A stretch of 64,000 nt of DNA from CALBPI01 sp039821605 (GTDB lineage Bacteria > Pseudomonadota > Gammaproteobacteria > Steroidobacterales > Woeseiaceae). Both the position numbers and the translations under genes were made by a program. This document shows, piece by piece, positions 24,895 to 35,342 of the stretch (position 1 is its first letter; each line of letters starts with the position of its first letter). The stretch lies in the NCBI GenBank assembly GCA_039821605.1, contig JBCBNV010000002.1, forward strand, positions 558,001 to 622,000. Reading direction: 5' to 3'. The notes beneath the pieces are model-generated. The model worked only from the letters and a program-made list of their open reading frames with translations, did no database searches and was not told the origin of the DNA.

Positions 24895-25989
24895 ATGTTC
24901 CGTATTCTCGATCGCTACATTCTCCGTGAGGCGGCCCAGACCTGGGTTTCCGTCACCGGCGTGCTGCTCGCGATCCTGCTGTCGAACCAGTTCGCGCGGG
25001 TGCTCGGCGATGCGGCCCGCGACAAGATCGCCAAGGACGCCGTCTTCAGCGTAATCGGGCTCACGGCGCTGCAGTACCTGACCATTCTCATCCCGTTCGG
25101 CTTGTTCCTGGCCATCATGCTGGCGCTGGCGCGGCTCTACAGTGACAGCGAGCTGCCCGCGATGATGGCCTGCCGCGTCGGGCCCGGCGGCCTGTACCGG
25201 CCATTGGCGTGGCTCGCGCTGCCGCTGGCCGCGCTCGTGGCCTGGCTTGCGCTGGTGATCGCACCGCAATCGCTCGCCAAAATCGAGGTGATCGGCGCCG
25301 AGGCGCAACGACGTATGGATCTGTCGGCAATCGAGGCCGGGCGCTTCGTCGAGGCTGGCGACGAGGGCGCTGTGATTTTTGCCGAGCAGATCGACGGCGA
25401 AGGCTCACTCGTCAACGTGTTCCTGCAGCGCAGACTCGACAATGAGGTCGAGGTGGTGCTGGCCAAGCGCGGCACGCAGCGTAACGGCGACGACGATGTG
25501 CGCTACATCGTGCTGTCCGATGGGCGCCGGTACCTGGGTGTGCCGGGCGCGTCGCAGTTCCAGATTGTCGAGTTCACAGAGTACGGGCTGCCCTTTGCGC
25601 TGCCTGCGGCCGAGGTGGGCGAGCTCAAGCCCGAAGCCAAGTCGACGGCCGATCTCCTGGGTACGCGCGACCCGCTCGAGATTGCGGAGTTGCAGTGGCG
25701 CGTGTCCGTGCCGCTTGCGACACTCGTGCTGGCATTGCTCGCCGTACCACTGTCCAAGAGCCAGCCGCGTCAGGGGCGCTACGGCAAGCTCGCGATCGGT
25801 GTGCTCGTGTTCATCATCTACTTCAACCTGATCGGCGCCGCCAAAGTCTGGGTGGAGCGCGAGCAGATCGACCCGCGCATCGGGATCTGGTTTGTGCACG
25901 CAGCCATGGCGCTTATCGCGATGGCCATGGTGGCCTCGCAGAATGGCTGGTTCGGGCGGTTCCGCCCGTCTCGGTGGCTCGCCTCATGA
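24895..25989 (+). CDS. lptF: LPS export permease LptF
   Basis: One of the two inner-membrane permeases of the LptB2FG transporter that extracts lipopolysaccharide. From the ATG at 24895 it has 364 residues: MFRILDRYILREAAQTW, three N-terminal TM helices, a periplasmic beta-jellyroll (about 135-265), then three C-terminal TM helices. The stop overlaps lptG as ATGA. An in-frame start at 24754 adds low-complexity sequence. The 259-bp gap to pepA holds the divergent promoters; TACTAT near 24813 is one weak -10 candidate. Confidence 0.94.
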   Translation: MFRILDRYILREAAQTWVSVTGVLLAILLSNQFARVLGDAARDKIAKDAVFSVIGLTALQYLTILIPFGLFLAIMLALARLYSDSELPAMMACRVGPGGLYRPLAWLALPLAALVAWLALVIAPQSLAKIEVIGAEAQRRMDLSAIEAGRFVEAGDEGAVIFAEQIDGEGSLVNVFLQRRLDNEVEVVLAKRGTQRNGDDDVRYIVLSDGRRYLGVPGASQFQIVEFTEYGLPFALPAAEVGELKPEAKSTADLLGTRDPLEIAELQWRVSVPLATLVLALLAVPLSKSQPRQGRYGKLAIGVLVFIIYFNLIGAAKVWVEREQIDPRIGIWFVHAAMALIAMAMVASQNGWFGRFRPSRWLAS

Positions 25990-27050
25990 AGACGCTCGCC
26001 GCCTACCTGTTGCGCACCGTGCTCGGCGCCACGGGACTTGTGCTGCTCGTGTTGCTGGCGGTGGCGGGCTTCATCGAGTTCATCGGCCAGCTCGACGACA
26101 CGGGCGAGGGCAGCTACACGACGGCCGGGGCTGCGCTGTACACCGCATTGCGACTGCCGATGCTCGGCGTCGACATGTTGCCCGTCGCCACGCTGCTCGG
26201 CGCGCTGGTCGGGCTCGGCAACCTCGCCGGGCACAGCGAACTCATCGCCATGCGTGCGGCGGGCATCTCCGCGCGCCGCCTGGGGCTGGCCGTGGCGGTC
26301 TCTGGGCTGCTGCTGGCCGTGGGTGGGGCCGTGATCGCCGAGTACATTGCGCCGCCGCTTGACCAGTTCGCGCGCAAGTACCGAAGCGCGGCCCGCAATC
26401 AGGCCGACCTGGCAGGCACGAGCAACACCTGGGTGCGCGATGGTCGCCGCGTGTTCAACGTGGAGCGTGTCGACGAGCAGCTGCAGTTTGGTGGCGTCTA
26501 CGTCTTCGAGGTTGAGTCCGACCAGGAACTGGCCATGGTCGCTTACGCGAGCCGCGCCGATCTCGATCCCGACGGGCGGTGGGCGCTGCAGAGCTTCACG
26601 GAAACGCGCTTCGACGGCATGAAAGTCTCGGCCACGAGTGCGCCGACGATCCTGCGAGACTTCAATGTCGATGCCGAGTTGCTCGGCATCGCGGCGTTGC
26701 GACCCTACAGCCTGTCCGTGCACGGATTGCTGGCCTACCTCGACTATTTGCGCGCGAACCGTCTCGACGCGCGCGCCTACGAAACGGAGTTGTGGTCCCG
26801 CGTCTCTGACGTGCTGGCCACGGTGCTGATGCCCATGCTGGCGATCGGCTTTGTGTTCGGCGCGCTGCGTCGGTCCGGAACGGGGGCCCGGCTGACGCTC
26901 GGGGTTCTTATCGGGCTGGCCTATTTCCTCGCGAGCCGCACGCTGGCCAATTCGGGGCAGGTGTTCGCGCTCGAACCCGCACTGGTCGGTCTCGCGCCCA
27001 GCGCCGCGCTCGCGCTCGCGACCATGATCGTCCTGCAGCGCGTCCGTTAG
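25986..27050 (+). CDS. lptG: LPS export permease LptG
   Basis: Partner of LptF in the LptB2FG transporter. It has 354 residues with the same six-TM plus periplasmic jellyroll layout: MKTLAAYLLRTVLGATGL start, LPVATLLGALVGLGNLAGHSELIAMRAAGIS coupling-helix region, and C-terminal helices from VLMPMLAIGFVFGALR. The ATG overlaps lptF by 4 bp. Its last 4 bp overlap the converging RDD gene. Confidence 0.94.
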   Translation: MKTLAAYLLRTVLGATGLVLLVLLAVAGFIEFIGQLDDTGEGSYTTAGAALYTALRLPMLGVDMLPVATLLGALVGLGNLAGHSELIAMRAAGISARRLGLAVAVSGLLLAVGGAVIAEYIAPPLDQFARKYRSAARNQADLAGTSNTWVRDGRRVFNVERVDEQLQFGGVYVFEVESDQELAMVAYASRADLDPDGRWALQSFTETRFDGMKVSATSAPTILRDFNVDAELLGIAALRPYSLSVHGLLAYLDYLRANRLDARAYETELWSRVSDVLATVLMPMLAIGFVFGALRRSGTGARLTLGVLIGLAYFLASRTLANSGQVFALEPALVGLAPSAALALATMIVLQRVR

Positions 27051-27508
27051 CGGGTTTTCTTCTGCGGCTTGTTGAGCTGAACGAGGCGCGTACCGGAGAG
27101 CCGGTCGTGCCAGGTCAGGCCATCACGATCCACGTACTGCCAGAGCACACCGGCACCCAGGGGCAGCCAGGCAGGAAACGCAGCCGCGAAACGGCGCAGC
27201 GCGTGACCCACGGTCACGGGGGCGCCATCGCGGGTCACGAGCTGCAATCGCCAGGAACGCATGCCCAGTGTGCGGCCGCCGCGGCGCCATCCCAGGGCGA
27301 AGTAGCCGAAGATCAGCGCCACATTCCAGATGAAGAACAGGGTCTTCTGCGGCTCGTCGCTGATGTAGCCCGTTTCGTCGTTGGCGCCAAACACGGCCCA
27401 GGGGATGCCGGCCAGGATCAGCGTCCCCGCGAGCAACACGGTGTCGTAGGCCATGGCGGCCAGACGACGCAGCGGGTGGACGAGGGCGGGTGTCTCGGTG
27501 TCGTTCAT
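27047..27508 (-). CDS. RDD family membrane protein
   Basis: A 153-residue inner-membrane protein with about three TM segments. The RDD signature positions are visible: Arg and Asp in RRLAAMAYDTVLL at the start of helix 1, and the LGMRSWRLQLVTRDG and DRLSGTRLV segments. The role of RDD proteins is unclear (some are linked to cation transport). It is a single gene between lptG and pcnB, divergent from pcnB with a 75-bp gap. Confidence 0.88.
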   Translation of the reverse strand: MNDTETPALVHPLRRLAAMAYDTVLLAGTLILAGIPWAVFGANDETGYISDEPQKTLFFIWNVALIFGYFALGWRRGGRTLGMRSWRLQLVTRDGAPVTVGHALRRFAAAFPAWLPLGAGVLWQYVDRDGLTWHDRLSGTRLVQLNKPQKKTR

Positions 27509-27583
27509 GTGGGCTTGGGGAGATTCACGCTGTGAGCCTCTGATATAGTGGCGGGATTACGCTCTTTCAAAGGCTTCTCGCCA

Positions 27584-28930
27584 TTGTCCCAGGCTGACAA
27601 GAAGGCCGACAAGCAGGCTGAAGGCGCGCCACGCATCATTGGGCGCGCGGACCACTGCATCTCCCGCAAGAACATCTCCAAGGCCGCGCTCAAGGTGTTG
27701 TACCGCCTTCGCGAGGGTGGCTACCAGGCGTTTCTTGTTGGCGGTGCGGTGCGCGACCTGCTGCTTGGCGGGCACCCCAAGGACTTCGATGTGTCGACGG
27801 ACGCGTCACCCGATGAGGTGCACGCGCTGTTTCGCAATTCGCGCATTATCGGCCGACGCTTTCGGCTCGTGCACGTGCGCTTTGGTCGCGAGATCATCGA
27901 GGTGGCGACGTTTCGGGCCAGCACCGATGCCACCGAAGACCCCGATGCGCAGAAGGACGTCGAGGGGCGGCTCATCCGCGACAACGTCTACGGCAGCATC
28001 GACGACGACGTCTGGCGGCGCGACTTCACCTGCAACGCACTCTACTACAACATCGAAGACTTCTCGGTTTGGGACTACTGTGGCGGCGTCGCCGACGTCG
28101 AGCGGCGCAGGCTCGAGCTGATCGGAGAAGCCGAACGGCGCCTGCGCGAGGATCCCGTGCGCGTGCTGCGTGCCGTGCGATTTGCGGCCAAGCTGGGCTT
28201 CGACATGGACCCGAGCCTGAGCGCGGGCATTGCCGAGCACAAGAGCCTGCTGAGCAACGTACCCGCCGCGCGCCTCTTCGACGAATTCCTGAAGTTGTTC
28301 CAGGCGGGCTTTGCGCGTGCCAGCTACGACCAGCTGCGCGAACACGGCGTGTTCCGCGAGCTGTTCCCCGAGGCCTGGCAAGGTCTGCAGGCGCACGATG
28401 GCGAACACTTCGAAACCCTCATTCAGCGCGCGCTCGACAACACGGATCAGCGCGTGGCCGAAGGGCGGCCCGTCACACCCATGTTCCTGCTCGCCGTGCT
28501 CATGTGGTGGCCCATCAAGGCGCGCGCGGCAGAGCTCTACGAAACAGAATCGGCGTCGCCGTCACAGGCACTGGGACGTGCCACGTTCGAAGTGTTGGGG
28601 CGCCAGCAGCAGATGATTTCGATGCCGCGGCGTTTCACGGCGCCGCTGCGAGAGATGATCGCGCTGCAGCCCCGCTTCCAGAAGATGCGTGGCACTCGGG
28701 CGCTGGCATTCCTAGAACACCGACGGTTCCGTGCCGCTTACGACTTCATGCTGCTGCGCGCCGGGATCGGTGAGGTGGGCGAGGACGTCGCGAAATTCTG
28801 GACCGAGGTTCAGGAAGTCGAGGGCGACAAGCGCGGCGAGGCCTTCGGTGTCGGCAGCCGGCGCGGCGAGGGTGACCGGCCCAAGCGTCGCCGCCGCCGC
28901 CGCAAGCCGCGCAATGACGGTGACGGCTGA
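27584..28930 (+). CDS. pcnB: poly(A) polymerase I
   Basis: Adds 3' poly(A) tails that mark RNA for decay. The nucleotidyltransferase core is LVGGAVRDLLLGGHPKDFDVSTDASP, followed by RRDFTCNALYY and the RNA-binding region; the tail is Arg-rich (KRRRRRRKPRN). The start is uncertain. A GTG at 27548 is in frame, but it falls inside a TATAGT box (27544-27549) that looks like the promoter -10. I therefore prefer the TTG at 27584, with AAAGG ten bases upstream, giving 448 residues. The stop overlaps folK. Confidence 0.93.
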   Translation: MSQADKKADKQAEGAPRIIGRADHCISRKNISKAALKVLYRLREGGYQAFLVGGAVRDLLLGGHPKDFDVSTDASPDEVHALFRNSRIIGRRFRLVHVRFGREIIEVATFRASTDATEDPDAQKDVEGRLIRDNVYGSIDDDVWRRDFTCNALYYNIEDFSVWDYCGGVADVERRRLELIGEAERRLREDPVRVLRAVRFAAKLGFDMDPSLSAGIAEHKSLLSNVPAARLFDEFLKLFQAGFARASYDQLREHGVFRELFPEAWQGLQAHDGEHFETLIQRALDNTDQRVAEGRPVTPMFLLAVLMWWPIKARAAELYETESASPSQALGRATFEVLGRQQQMISMPRRFTAPLREMIALQPRFQKMRGTRALAFLEHRRFRAAYDFMLLRAGIGEVGEDVAKFWTEVQEVEGDKRGEAFGVGSRRGEGDRPKRRRRRRKPRNDGDG

Positions 28931-29426
28931 ACGCTGGCGCCCGGCCTACGTCGGCGTCGGCAGCAACCTGGACGCACCGCAGGAACGTGTCGCGGCGGCG
29001 CTCGCGGATCTGGCTGAACACGTCGACACACGAGCGTTTCGCGCCTCCGAACTCTGGCGCAGCGCGCCCGTGGGGACGGGGCCGCAGCCTGACTACATCA
29101 ATGCCGTCGCAGGCTTTCTCTGGTCGGGCTCACCGGACGCGCTGCTCGAGATGCTGCTCGCGCTGGAGCGTGAGCACGGGCGGGTTCGCGACGGTGTACG
29201 ATGGGCTCCGCGTCGTCTCGACCTGGATCTCCTGCTCTTGTCCGATGTCGTCACCGACAATCCGCAGCTGACCCTGCCGCACCCGCGTATGACGGAGCGC
29301 GCGTTCGTGTTGCGCCCGCTGGCAACGCTCGCGCCCTCGCTCATGGTGCCGGGTCACGGCATGGTGTCCGCGCTGCTGGAAGCCGTCTCGGATCAGCGAA
29401 TTGCCTGCCTCGGGGATGCTGCGTGA
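28914..29426 (+). CDS. folK: 2-amino-4-hydroxy-6-hydroxymethyldihydropteridine pyrophosphokinase
   Basis: Folate pathway enzyme transferring pyrophosphate from ATP to 6-hydroxymethyl-dihydropterin. It has 170 residues; VGVGSNLDAPQERV is near the start and the HPPK signature RWAPRRLDLDLLLLSD is in the middle, with the C-terminal LPHPRMTERAFVLRPL. The ATG lies 17 bp inside pcnB. The stop overlaps the next start as GTGA. Confidence 0.95.
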   Translation: MTVTAERWRPAYVGVGSNLDAPQERVAAALADLAEHVDTRAFRASELWRSAPVGTGPQPDYINAVAGFLWSGSPDALLEMLLALEREHGRVRDGVRWAPRRLDLDLLLLSDVVTDNPQLTLPHPRMTERAFVLRPLATLAPSLMVPGHGMVSALLEAVSDQRIACLGDAA

Positions 29427-30070
29427 GCAGTGAGCCGGCCTTTATCGCCGTCGAAGGTCCCATCGGTGTGGGCAAGACGGCGCTCGCCGAACGACTCGCG
29501 GATCACCTCAGTGCGGGTCTCGTGCTCGAATCGCAGGCCGACAATCCCTTTCTCGAGCGGTTCTACCGCGACCGCAAGGGCTCGGCGTTGCCCGCGCAGC
29601 TGTTCTTCCTGTTCGAGCGCGCCCGTCAGGTTGAGGCCCTGCGCCAGGACGACCTGTTCTCCTCGTTGCGCATCGCCGACTTCCTCCTCGAACGCGACCG
29701 GTTGTTCGCCGAGCTCAACCTGGACCCCGAGGAGCTCTCACTCTACGAGCAGATCCGCGCCCGGCTCGGCATCGACCCGCCGCAACCCGACCTCGTCGTC
29801 TACCTGCAAGCGCCCGTCGACGTGCTGGCCGAGCGCATTGCGCGGCGCGGCATCGAGCACGAGCGCCACATCGAGCGCGCATACCTGGATCAGGTCGCCG
29901 AGCGCTACGCGGCCTTCTTCCACGACTACGACGCCGCGCCGCTGCTCATCGTCAACGTGGCCGGCATCGACCCGATCCACAACGATGTCGAGTTCGCAGC
30001 ACTGCTCGAGCGCGTCAAGGGCACCCGCCGCGGTCGCCACTTCTACAACCCCATCGCCGCGTTCGGCTGA
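29423..30070 (+). CDS. deoxynucleoside kinase (dNK/dGK family)
   Basis: A 215-residue kinase of the deoxyadenosine/deoxyguanosine kinase family, which phosphorylates salvage deoxynucleosides. The P-loop is EGPIGVGKTALAERL near residue 11-25, the ERDRLFAELNL motif carries the substrate-binding and catalytic residues, and the Arg-rich LID is RIARRGIEHERHIERAYLD. It starts with GTG overlapping folK. The family cannot be split by substrate from sequence alone. Its place between folK and panB is a recurrent but not universal arrangement. Confidence 0.87.
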   Translation: MSSEPAFIAVEGPIGVGKTALAERLADHLSAGLVLESQADNPFLERFYRDRKGSALPAQLFFLFERARQVEALRQDDLFSSLRIADFLLERDRLFAELNLDPEELSLYEQIRARLGIDPPQPDLVVYLQAPVDVLAERIARRGIEHERHIERAYLDQVAERYAAFFHDYDAAPLLIVNVAGIDPIHNDVEFAALLERVKGTRRGRHFYNPIAAFG

Positions 30071-30123
30071 GGCCTGAACGGGCAGATGCGGTATCCTGTC
30101 GGCCGCATTCACACGAGCCCGCC

Positions 30124-30954
30124 ATGTACACCCAACTCGAACAGCGCAGCATGGACGCGCCGCCCATCAACGTCGCGAGCCTGGCCAAGATGAAAGCCGA
30201 GGGCGTGCCGATCGCCTGCATCACGGCCTACGACGCGAGCTATGCCGCCGTTGTGGACCGCGCCGGTATCGACGTGGTGCTCGTCGGTGATTCGCTGGGA
30301 ATGGTCATCCAGGGCCACGACACCACCGTGCCTGTGACCGTCGACGACATCGTCTACCACTCGAAAGCCGTCGCGCGGGGCCTGACGCACGCCTTCCTCA
30401 TGGCAGACATGCCGTTCATGAGCTACACCTCGCCCGGGCAGGCGCTCGACAATGCCGTGCGCCTCATGCAGGAGGGCGGGGCGATGATGATCAAGCTCGA
30501 AGGCGGCGAGGGGCAGATCGAAATTGTCGAGCACCTGGCCCGCCATGACATTCCAGTCTGCGCGCACATCGGTCTCAAGCCGCAGAGCGTGCACAAGATC
30601 GGTGGTTTCAAGGTGCAGGGTCGCGACCCGGAGCAGGCGCAGCGCATGGTCGAGGCGGCGAAGCGTCTCGAGGCCGTGGGCGCGGACATCGTGTTGCTCG
30701 AGTGTGTCCCCAATGAACTGGGTGCGGCGATCACCGACGCCGTGCACGTACCCGTGATCGGCATCGGCGCAGGCCCCGATGTCGACGGCCAGATCCTAGT
30801 GCTTTACGACGTGCTGGGCATCACGCTCGGACGCGTGCCCCGCTTTGTGCGCAACTACGCCCAGGACACGAATTCGCCGCTCGAGGCCGTCCAGCACTTC
30901 GTGGCGTCGGTCAAGGACAAGAGCTACCCGGCGTCGGAGCACTGTTTCTCATGA
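30124..30954 (+). CDS. panB: 3-methyl-2-oxobutanoate hydroxymethyltransferase
   Basis: First committed step of pantothenate synthesis, making ketopantoate from ketoisovalerate and methylene-THF. It has 276 residues with metal- and substrate-binding segments DVVLVGDSLGMVIQGHDTT and LADMPFMSY-like loop MADMPFMSYTSP, and a C-terminal VIGIGAGPDVDGQILVLYD. TATCCT at 30092-30097 may be its own -10, leaving a short leader. The stop overlaps panC as ATGA. Confidence 0.96.
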   Translation: MYTQLEQRSMDAPPINVASLAKMKAEGVPIACITAYDASYAAVVDRAGIDVVLVGDSLGMVIQGHDTTVPVTVDDIVYHSKAVARGLTHAFLMADMPFMSYTSPGQALDNAVRLMQEGGAMMIKLEGGEGQIEIVEHLARHDIPVCAHIGLKPQSVHKIGGFKVQGRDPEQAQRMVEAAKRLEAVGADIVLLECVPNELGAAITDAVHVPVIGIGAGPDVDGQILVLYDVLGITLGRVPRFVRNYAQDTNSPLEAVQHFVASVKDKSYPASEHCFS

Positions 30955-31826
30955 GTGCGGCACGGGGGGCGGTGCTGACGATGCAGGTGGTCGAGTCACT
31001 GGCCACGCTGCGCGAACACGTCGCCGGTTTCCGTAACGAAGGCGCGCGCGTCGCGTTCGTGCCCACGATGGGCAATCTGCACGCGGGGCATCTGGCGCTT
31101 GTCGAGCATGCACGCAGCCTCGCCGAACGTGTGGTTGTGAGCATCTACGTCAACCCGACGCAGTTCGGTGCCAACGAAGACTTCGGCAGTTACCCGCGCA
31201 CACTCGAGCGAGACTGTCAGCAGCTCGCCAAGGCCGGTGCCGACCTCGTGTTTACGCCCAATGACGCGACCATGTACCCGCTGGGGATCGAGAACGCGAC
31301 GCACGTCGGCGTGCCGGGTATCGCGAACCGCCTTGAGGGCAAACACCGCCCAGGCCACTTTGATGGCGTTGCAACGGTGGTGTGCCGTTTGTTTCTCATG
31401 GTGGCACCTGATGTCGCCGTGTTCGGCCGCAAGGACTACCAGCAGGTCTGTGTGATCGAGCAAATGGTGCGCGATCTGTCGCTGCCCGTCGCCGTGCAAT
31501 CGGCGCCCACGGTTCGTGAGGCCGACGGTCTGGCCATGAGTTCACGCAACCAGTACCTGTCCGAGAGCAACCGCGCGAGGGCGCCATTGCTCTACCGCGA
31601 GATCTCACGTATTGCTGCGGCGCTTGAGAACGGTGCGCGCGACTACAAGGCACTGCGCGCCGAAGCCGTGGCCACACTTGAGGAAGCGGGCTTTCTCTGC
31701 GATTACGTCGCGATCCGCAATCCCGACACGCTCAAGAAGTCGAAGAAGCACGACACGCGCTGGGTCGTGCTTGCCGCAGCGCTGCTGGGCCGCGCGCGCC
31801 TCATCGACAACGTCTCCGCGGGCTGA
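30951..31826 (+). CDS. panC: pantothenate synthetase
   Basis: Condenses pantoate and beta-alanine with ATP. It has 291 residues: the HIGH-like motif is FVPTMGNLHAGHLALV, with VSIYVNPTQFGANEDFGSYPRT, the FGRKDYQQ ATP-site motif and the KMSKS-like MSSRNQYLS. The start carries about ten extra residues (MSAARGAVLT) before the usual MQVVES; the second Met at 30981 is a possible true start. It is coupled to panB. A panD gene is not adjacent. Confidence 0.95.
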   Translation: MSAARGAVLTMQVVESLATLREHVAGFRNEGARVAFVPTMGNLHAGHLALVEHARSLAERVVVSIYVNPTQFGANEDFGSYPRTLERDCQQLAKAGADLVFTPNDATMYPLGIENATHVGVPGIANRLEGKHRPGHFDGVATVVCRLFLMVAPDVAVFGRKDYQQVCVIEQMVRDLSLPVAVQSAPTVREADGLAMSSRNQYLSESNRARAPLLYREISRIAAALENGARDYKALRAEAVATLEEAGFLCDYVAIRNPDTLKKSKKHDTRWVVLAAALLGRARLIDNVSAG

Positions 31827-31830
31827 CCGC

Positions 31831-32708
31831 TCAGTCTTCTGCCAACAGGGCGCGGTGCAGCTCGTCGTGCACGGCCTGGTCGCTGGCACCCGTTTGCGGG
31901 TAAGCGAGCTGCAGGCCGTCGAGCGCGTCGGCGACGATCTCGGCCACGTGGCAGCGCATGGCGGGCTTGCTGTCGGCCGGGATCGCGTACCAGGGCGCCC
32001 AAGGCTTTGACGTCTCCCGAATCGCCTCGTCGTAGGCGCTCTGGTAGTCGTCCCAATGGGCGCGCTCGCGCACGTCGCCCGGTTCAAACTTCCAGCGTTT
32101 GTGCGGCGTCTCGAGGCGTGCCAGGAAGCGTTCGCGCTGTTCTTCGCGCGAAACATTGAGGAAGAATTTCAGGATGGCCGTGCCGTTGCGCGCAAGATGG
32201 CGCTCGTGTTCGATGATCGACTCGAGACGCTGCGGCCAGATCGCATCGAGCTCCGTTTCGAACGGCAGCTTCTGGTAGCCCAGGATTTTCGGGTGTACGC
32301 GCACCACAAGCACCTCCTCGTAGTGGCTGCGATTAAACACGCCAATCTGTCCGCGTGACGGCAGCGCGCAGGCGTGGCGCCAGAGAAAGTCGTGGCCGAG
32401 CTCCTTCGTCGAGGGTTTCTTGAAGCTCGTCACGTGGCAGCCCGCGGGGTTGACGCCCGACAGCACGCGCCGAATCGTCGAGTCCTTGCCTGCGGCATCC
32501 ATCGCCTGGAAGACGAGCAGCATGGACCAGGTGTCTTGCGCGTAGAGGCGGCGTTGCGCGTCGATGATACGGTCGCGCGCGGCGTCAAGCCGCTCGCGGG
32601 CTTCGCTTTTGCCGGGGCTTGCGTCGTCGCGACAGGGAAAGTCGCCAATATGGAAGCTGCCGTCGAACGGGGCGAGGTAGTCGCTTGCGGGCGCCTGGAA
32701 CGGTGTCG

Positions 32709-32712
<4 letters not shown>
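31831..32712 (-). CDS. polyphosphate kinase 2 family protein
   Basis: PPK2-family enzyme that uses polyphosphate to phosphorylate nucleotides (or the reverse). It has 293 residues: Walker A is FQAMDAAGKDSTIRR, followed by the lid/DRSHYE-type motif FNRSHYEEVLVVRVHP and the basic FLNVSREEQRERFLARLE. The overall pattern (GVNPAGC, SFKKPSTKELGHDFLWR) fits the class that acts on mono- or diphosphates; which one cannot be read here. Its ATG overlaps the queG stop as ATGA, coupling a polyphosphate enzyme to a tRNA-modification enzyme. Confidence 0.9.
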
Positions 32713-33824
<1,112 letters not shown>

Positions 33825-33830
33825 GCGGCG

Positions 33831-33836
33831 AGTATA
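33831..33836 (-). promoter_or_regulatory. -10 element of queG (leaderless layout)
   Basis: Minus strand reads TATACT, then six bases, then the ATG at 33824. It overlaps the plus-strand TATAAT at 33833-33838, so polymerase cannot occupy both at once. Confidence 0.55.
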
Positions 33837-33838
33837 AT
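33833..33838 (+). promoter_or_regulatory. -10 element TATAAT of nnr (leaderless layout)
   Basis: Perfect TATAAT followed by seven bases and the GTG start at 33846. No -35 close to consensus is visible at the matching distance (33810-33815 reads TTCTGC). Confidence 0.5.
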
Positions 33839-33845
33839 CGGGACG

Positions 33846-35342
33846 GTGATACACCTGCCCGTAGACATCTATTCGGCCGAAGCCGTGCGCGCGCTGGACC
33901 GGCGCGCCCTCGACGACTTCGGGATCCCCGGTTACACGCTGATGCGCCGCGCTGGCGCTGCCGCGTTGTCTGTCATGAACCAGCGCTACCCTGGATTGCG
34001 ATCCATGGTGGTGCTGTGCGGTGGCGGCAACAACGGCGGCGACGGTTACGTGCTCGCGCGCCTGGCGCGGGCGGCGGGCATTGCCGTGCGCGTGGTGGCA
34101 TTTGGCAATCCCGAGGAGCTGCGCGGCGACGCGGCGCGCGCCTACGAAGAGTACCTTGAGTCGGGCGGCATCACGCGCGCCTGGGACCCGCAGCTGTTGG
34201 CGGGCACCGGCATGATCGTCGATGCACTCATCGGCAGCGGCCTCAAGCAGGACGTGCGCGGGGAGATGCGCGACGCCATCGTCGCCATCAATGACACGAC
34301 GACGCCCGTGACCTCGCTCGACATCCCGTCCGGACTCGACGGCGAGACGGGGGTCGTGCGCGGCGTGGCCGTGCGCGCGCACCTGACGGTGACCTTCGTC
34401 GGGCTCAAGAGCGGCCTGTTCCTGGCCGACGGGCCCGCGCATTGCGGGCGACTCATGTTCGCCGACCTCGAGTTGCCGCACGACGTGTATACCGAGGCGC
34501 AGCCTGTGCTGCGGCGCCAGTACCGCGACGAGATCTCGGAGCGTCTGCCGCCACGGCCGCTCAATTCGCACAAGGGCCAGTTTGGACACGTCCTCTGCGT
34601 GGGCGGCGCCGAGGGCATGCCCGGTGCCGCGCGGCTGACGGCCGAAGCGGCGCTGCGTGGCGGCGCGGGCCTGGTCACCGTGGCCACGGCGGCGTCGCAT
34701 GCGGCCAGCATCGTCACGGCGCGCCCCGAACTCATGGTCACGGGCATCGATAGTGAGTCGACGCTCGACGACCTGATCGCACGGGCCACGGTCATCGCCT
34801 GCGGCCCCGGCCTCGATGTCACCGACTGGAGCCGCATGCTGCTGTCGCGCGTGCTGGCGTCGGGCAAGCCTATGGTGCTCGACGCCGATGCGCTCAACCT
34901 CATGTCCGAGGACGGCGCGTTGTGGTCGGGCATCGAGGTGCCCTGCATCATCACACCGCATCCGGGCGAGGCTGCACGTTTGCTCGGTAAATCGCCCGGG
35001 GACGTGCAGGGCGATCGCCTGCAGGCGCTCGCCGACCTCGTTGACATGACGGGCGCGACCGCTGTGCTCAAGGGCGCCGGTACGCTCGTGGGCCACGTCG
35101 ACAGCGTGCCCAGCATCTGCCCGTTCGGTAACCCGGGCATGTCGGCGCCAGGCATGGGTGATGTGCTCACGGGGCTCATTGCCGCCTTGCTCGCGCAGGG
35201 ACTCGATGCCGCAACCGCCGCGCGCACAGGTGTGCTCGTGCACGCGCTGGCCGGCGACAGCGCCGCACGCCGCGGTGAGCGCGGCTTGCTGGCCGGTGAC
35301 CTGCTCGCCGAACTGCGGCACTGGCTTAACCCTCGCCACTGA
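33846..35342 (+). CDS. nnr: bifunctional NAD(P)H-hydrate epimerase / ADP-dependent dehydratase
   Basis: Repairs hydrated NAD(P)H. It has 498 residues. The N-terminal YjeF_N epimerase domain (about 1-215) has VLCGGGNNGGDGYVLARLA and the C-terminal ribokinase-like dehydratase (about 230-490) has FGHVLCVGGAEGMPGAARL, CIITPHPGEAARLLG and the nucleotide/catalytic loop GNPGMSAPGMGDVLTGL. The start is GTG at 33846; earlier in-frame starts lie inside the divergent queG. It is followed by tsaE with a 1-bp overlap (TGATG). Confidence 0.95.
   Translation: MIHLPVDIYSAEAVRALDRRALDDFGIPGYTLMRRAGAAALSVMNQRYPGLRSMVVLCGGGNNGGDGYVLARLARAAGIAVRVVAFGNPEELRGDAARAYEEYLESGGITRAWDPQLLAGTGMIVDALIGSGLKQDVRGEMRDAIVAINDTTTPVTSLDIPSGLDGETGVVRGVAVRAHLTVTFVGLKSGLFLADGPAHCGRLMFADLELPHDVYTEAQPVLRRQYRDEISERLPPRPLNSHKGQFGHVLCVGGAEGMPGAARLTAEAALRGGAGLVTVATAASHAASIVTARPELMVTGIDSESTLDDLIARATVIACGPGLDVTDWSRMLLSRVLASGKPMVLDADALNLMSEDGALWSGIEVPCIITPHPGEAARLLGKSPGDVQGDRLQALADLVDMTGATAVLKGAGTLVGHVDSVPSICPFGNPGMSAPGMGDVLTGLIAALLAQGLDAATAARTGVLVHALAGDSAARRGERGLLAGDLLAELRHWLNPRH

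Noticed and set aside
27544..27550. GTG at 27548 as the pcnB start
   Set aside because: It lies inside TATAGT, which better fits the promoter -10; the family does not need these residues. Kept only as an alternative.
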